From Candidatus Methanolliviera sp. GoM_asphalt (GTDB lineage Archaea > Halobacteriota > Methanoliparia > Methanoliparales > Methanoliparaceae): 7,935 bases of DNA. A program made the translations under genes and the position numbers. The notes below the pieces were generated by a model, which saw only the letters and a program-made list of their open reading frames with translations, was not told where the DNA came from and did not search any database. Location: positions 1-7,935 of the forward strand of contig CABGHH010000070.1 of the NCBI GenBank assembly GCA_902158745.1, written 5' to 3'. Below are positions 6,076 to 7,935 of this stretch, one piece after another. Within the stretch, counting starts at the first letter, position 1; every line of letters begins with the position of its first letter.

Positions 6076-7680
6076 ATGGAGACATTGAAGATGAAGAGAG
6101 AACCTCCGAGCATTCTGATAAGTGATGGCGTTTCCAAAGAGGGGATAGAGAGATTACAGAGAGAAGCACACGTAGACGTCTTAACTGAACTATCGGATCA
6201 AGAATTATTGCAGATGATAGGAAAATATGACGCCATCATCGTCAGAAGTAAGACGAAAGTTACGAGGGACGTTATAGAAAGAGGAGAGAGACTCAAAGTT
6301 ATAGGAAGGGCAGGCGTCGGCATCGACAACATAGATCTCGATTTTGCCACAAAGAGGGGTGTATTGGTCGTAAATTCTCCAGAGGGAAACACGATCTCCG
6401 CGGCAGAACACACGATTTCCATGTTCTTAAGCCTCGCCAGAAATATACCGAACGCAAACAGATCGGTAAAGATGGGAGAGTGGAGAAAAAGTGACTTCAT
6501 GGGCACAGAAGTGCGTGATAAAACTCTCGGAATCCTTGGCATGGGCAGGATAGGATCACAGGTTGCAAAGCGAGCTCGTGCATTAGAGATGGACGTGATC
6601 GCATTCGACCCCTTCATATCGAAATCAAAGATGGAGAGCATCGGCGTAAAAAGGGTTGATTTAGAGACTCTCTTGAAAAAGTCCGATTTCATAACTGTTC
6701 ACGTCCCCCTGACGAAAAAAACAGAGAATATAATCGGGGAAGAAGAGTTTAGAAAGATGAAGACGGGAGTTAGGGTAATAAATTGTGCGAGAGGGGGAAT
6801 AATCGACGAAAAAGCGCTTTATCGTGCTATAAAAGAAGAGAAGGTAGCCGGAGCATCTCTGGACGTCTTTATAGATGAGCCTCCGAAGGATAATCCATTG
6901 CTAAAACTTGATGAGGTGATCGCAACACCGCATATAGCCGCGTCTACAAGAGAGGCGCAGAAGAATGTGGCGGTCTCGATAGCCGAAGAAGTTTTGGCAG
7001 CATTGAAGAACGAACCCGTAAAGAACGCCCTTAATATGCCTACGATCCCCTCTGATGTTTTAAACGCAATAAGGCCATATATATCACTCGCGGAAAAATT
7101 AGGAAGATTGGCCGCCCAATTAATAGATGGAATGGTATCAAACGTTAAAATGAGATATAATGGTGAGATAGCCGATTATGAGACAAAATACGTTACAACG
7201 GCGGCATTGATGGGTCTCCTGAATAACATATTGGAGGAGCCTATCAATTTTATAAATGCTCCATTGGTAGCCAAGGATAGGGAGATAAAGACGGTGGAGA
7301 TAAAGAGTAAATACATAGAAGATTTTACAAGCCAAATAACACTTGAGGTGAAGGCGGATAAGGTAAAAAGGGTGATCGGTGGAACTATATTCGGAAAGAA
7401 GGATGAAAGAATCGTAAGGATCGATGAGTATAGGATAGACGCTATACCTTCCGGTTACATGCTCATCTCAAGGCACACGGATAAACCGGGGATAATAGGA
7501 AAAGTGGGGCAACTTTTAGGGGAAGAAGACATCGATATAGCCGGAATGCAGCTCGGAAGAAAGAAACCAAGAGGGCAGGCGATAATGGTTCTTAACGTCG
7601 ATTCTCCTATACCAGAGCAGATATTGGAGGAGATAAGGAAGATAGAGGGGGTAGAAGACGCTCACCTCGTGATGGTATAA
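6076..7680 (+). CDS. serA: D-3-phosphoglycerate dehydrogenase, long form with ASB and ACT domains
   Basis: It oxidises 3-phosphoglycerate to 3-phosphohydroxypyruvate with NAD+, the first step of serine synthesis. Of 534 residues, the substrate-binding half is about 1-110 and 290-320. The Rossmann half carries GILGMGRIG (152-160) and D178, expected to select NAD. The catalytic set is R239 (NCARGG), E268 (DEPP) and H286 (TPHIAAS). The ASB regulatory domain spans about 325-455, and a C-terminal ACT domain about 460-534 (HTDKPGIIGKVGQLLG, then DIDIAGMQLGR). Full length and motif order match long-form archaeal and bacterial SerA. The ACT domain normally senses serine, but here Asp487 stands where Asn is usual. 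M1 is used here; M6 (position 6091) is an alternative that would leave a leader of about 15 nt. The gene is transcribed away from ppsA, which feeds the same triose pool. Confidence 0.96.
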   Translation: METLKMKREPPSILISDGVSKEGIERLQREAHVDVLTELSDQELLQMIGKYDAIIVRSKTKVTRDVIERGERLKVIGRAGVGIDNIDLDFATKRGVLVVNSPEGNTISAAEHTISMFLSLARNIPNANRSVKMGEWRKSDFMGTEVRDKTLGILGMGRIGSQVAKRARALEMDVIAFDPFISKSKMESIGVKRVDLETLLKKSDFITVHVPLTKKTENIIGEEEFRKMKTGVRVINCARGGIIDEKALYRAIKEEKVAGASLDVFIDEPPKDNPLLKLDEVIATPHIAASTREAQKNVAVSIAEEVLAALKNEPVKNALNMPTIPSDVLNAIRPYISLAEKLGRLAAQLIDGMVSNVKMRYNGEIADYETKYVTTAALMGLLNNILEEPINFINAPLVAKDREIKTVEIKSKYIEDFTSQITLEVKADKVKRVIGGTIFGKKDERIVRIDEYRIDAIPSGYMLISRHTDKPGIIGKVGQLLGEEDIDIAGMQLGRKKPRGQAIMVLNVDSPIPEQILEEIRKIEGVEDAHLVMV

Positions 7681-7757
7681 TGATATTTTAGATAAGATCT
7701 GTTAACGGCAAGGAGCAACTTTAAAAAAATAAAAGATAAGATTGTTCACGATGGTTT
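7681..7757 (+). promoter_or_regulatory. Spacer after serA with candidate promoter of the right-edge gene
   Basis: The spacer holds two adjacent six-base palindromes, AGATCT (7695-7700) and GTTAAC (7701-7706), of unknown meaning. An A/T-rich stretch TTAAAAAAAT follows (7721-7730). ATAAAAGATAA (7729-7739) repeats the 11-base element seen before serA. It starts 29 bp before the ATG at 7758, against 27 bp for serA, which fits a TATA box and a very short or absent leader. I see no convincing serA terminator. Confidence 0.45.
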
Positions 7758-7935
7758 ATGATGATAAAAAATTACAGTAAAAATAAAGTAGATTTGTTCT
7801 CAACCACCTTATTTCCTCTAAGTCTTCCTGAGGTCTTTAAACGTATTCATTATTATCTTTATACCAATAGCAACATACCACGGGCTGAAAGACTTGGGGC
7901 TGAAATGACCCGTATTCTATTCTGCAAAATCTACG
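7758..7935 (+). CDS. N-terminal start of a probable N-6 adenine DNA methylase (3' truncated)
   Basis: An open frame begins with two successive ATGs (7758 and 7761) and runs 59 codons to the window edge. The segment FKRIHYYLYTNSNIPRAERL followed by GAEMTRILFCKIY resembles the helical N-terminal region of HsdM-type N-6 adenine methylases, where a helix is followed by a short YxYxN loop and a hydrophobic (L/I)xFxK(I/L) helix. The catalytic domain (NPPF/NPPY and SAM motifs) would lie beyond the window, so the reaction is not demonstrated. It could be the modification subunit of a type I restriction system or a stand-alone or defence-associated methylase. A competing ATG at 7751 opens only nine codons. 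Confidence 0.5.
   Translation, partial: MMIKNYSKNKVDLFSTTLFPLSLPEVFKRIHYYLYTNSNIPRAERLGAEMTRILFCKIY

Noticed and set aside
6198..6692. Minus-strand frame of 164 codons opposite serA
   Set aside because: It is a shadow of the SerA NAD-binding region, which is clearly coding on the plus strand.
7695..7706. Adjacent palindromes AGATCT and GTTAAC after serA as a regulator site or terminator
   Set aside because: Each is only six bases with no loop and no T-run, and such palindromes are expected by chance.
1..7935. CRISPR array, tRNA, rRNA, insertion sequence or toxin-antitoxin pair
   Set aside because: Reading both strands, I found no regularly spaced repeats, cloverleaf, terminal inverted repeats with a transposase, or small paired genes with recognisable motifs.

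Overview
The window reads as ordinary archaeal chromosome, most likely from a euryarchaeote. Evidence for this: an FtsZ of the archaeal FtsZ2 type, a diphthamide enzyme of the archaeal Dph2 type, an MfnA-type PLP decarboxylase (methanofuran or coenzyme A branch), AT-rich TATA-like boxes at archaeal distances from start codons, and heavy use of AGA/AGG and ATA codons with Lys/Glu-rich proteins. A methanogen or methanogen-related lineage (including alkane/methane-oxidising relatives) is a reasonable inference, but nothing here fixes the lineage.

Layout. At the left edge is the last 44 codons of a plus-strand gene ending in a Cys-rich zinc finger like that of TtuA/NcsA tRNA thiolation proteins. 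Its stop codon interlocks with the stop of ftsZ2, which is on the minus strand. Upstream of ftsZ2 lies a 226-bp gap (1284-1509) with a TATA-like box, a clear GAAA-loop hairpin and two unrecognised small reading frames. Then, read on the minus strand, comes a tight three-gene cluster: ppsA (PEP synthase) - mfnA (aspartate/tyrosine decarboxylase) - dph2 (first step of diphthamide synthesis). ppsA and mfnA overlap by an ATGA, and mfnA and dph2 abut with no spacer. A 148-bp divergent promoter region separates ppsA from serA (D-3-phosphoglycerate dehydrogenase) on the plus strand. After serA, 77 bp lead into the first 59 codons of another plus-strand gene that runs off the right edge. Its start resembles the N-terminal helical region of N-6 adenine DNA methylases (HsdM-like).

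Functionally, ppsA makes PEP from pyruvate and opens gluconeogenesis. serA draws 3-phosphoglycerate from the same pathway into serine. mfnA makes beta-alanine for coenzyme A and/or tyramine for methanofuran. dph2 modifies elongation factor 2, and ftsZ2 is a division protein. All five complete genes look intact, with their catalytic motifs present.

I found no CRISPR array, tRNA, rRNA, transposase or obvious new system. The best leads are an 11-base promoter element repeated at nearly the same distance before serA and the right-edge gene, the dph2-ftsZ2 gap, an Asn-to-Asp change in the predicted serine-binding site of SerA, and the possible edge of a restriction-modification or defence locus at the right end.
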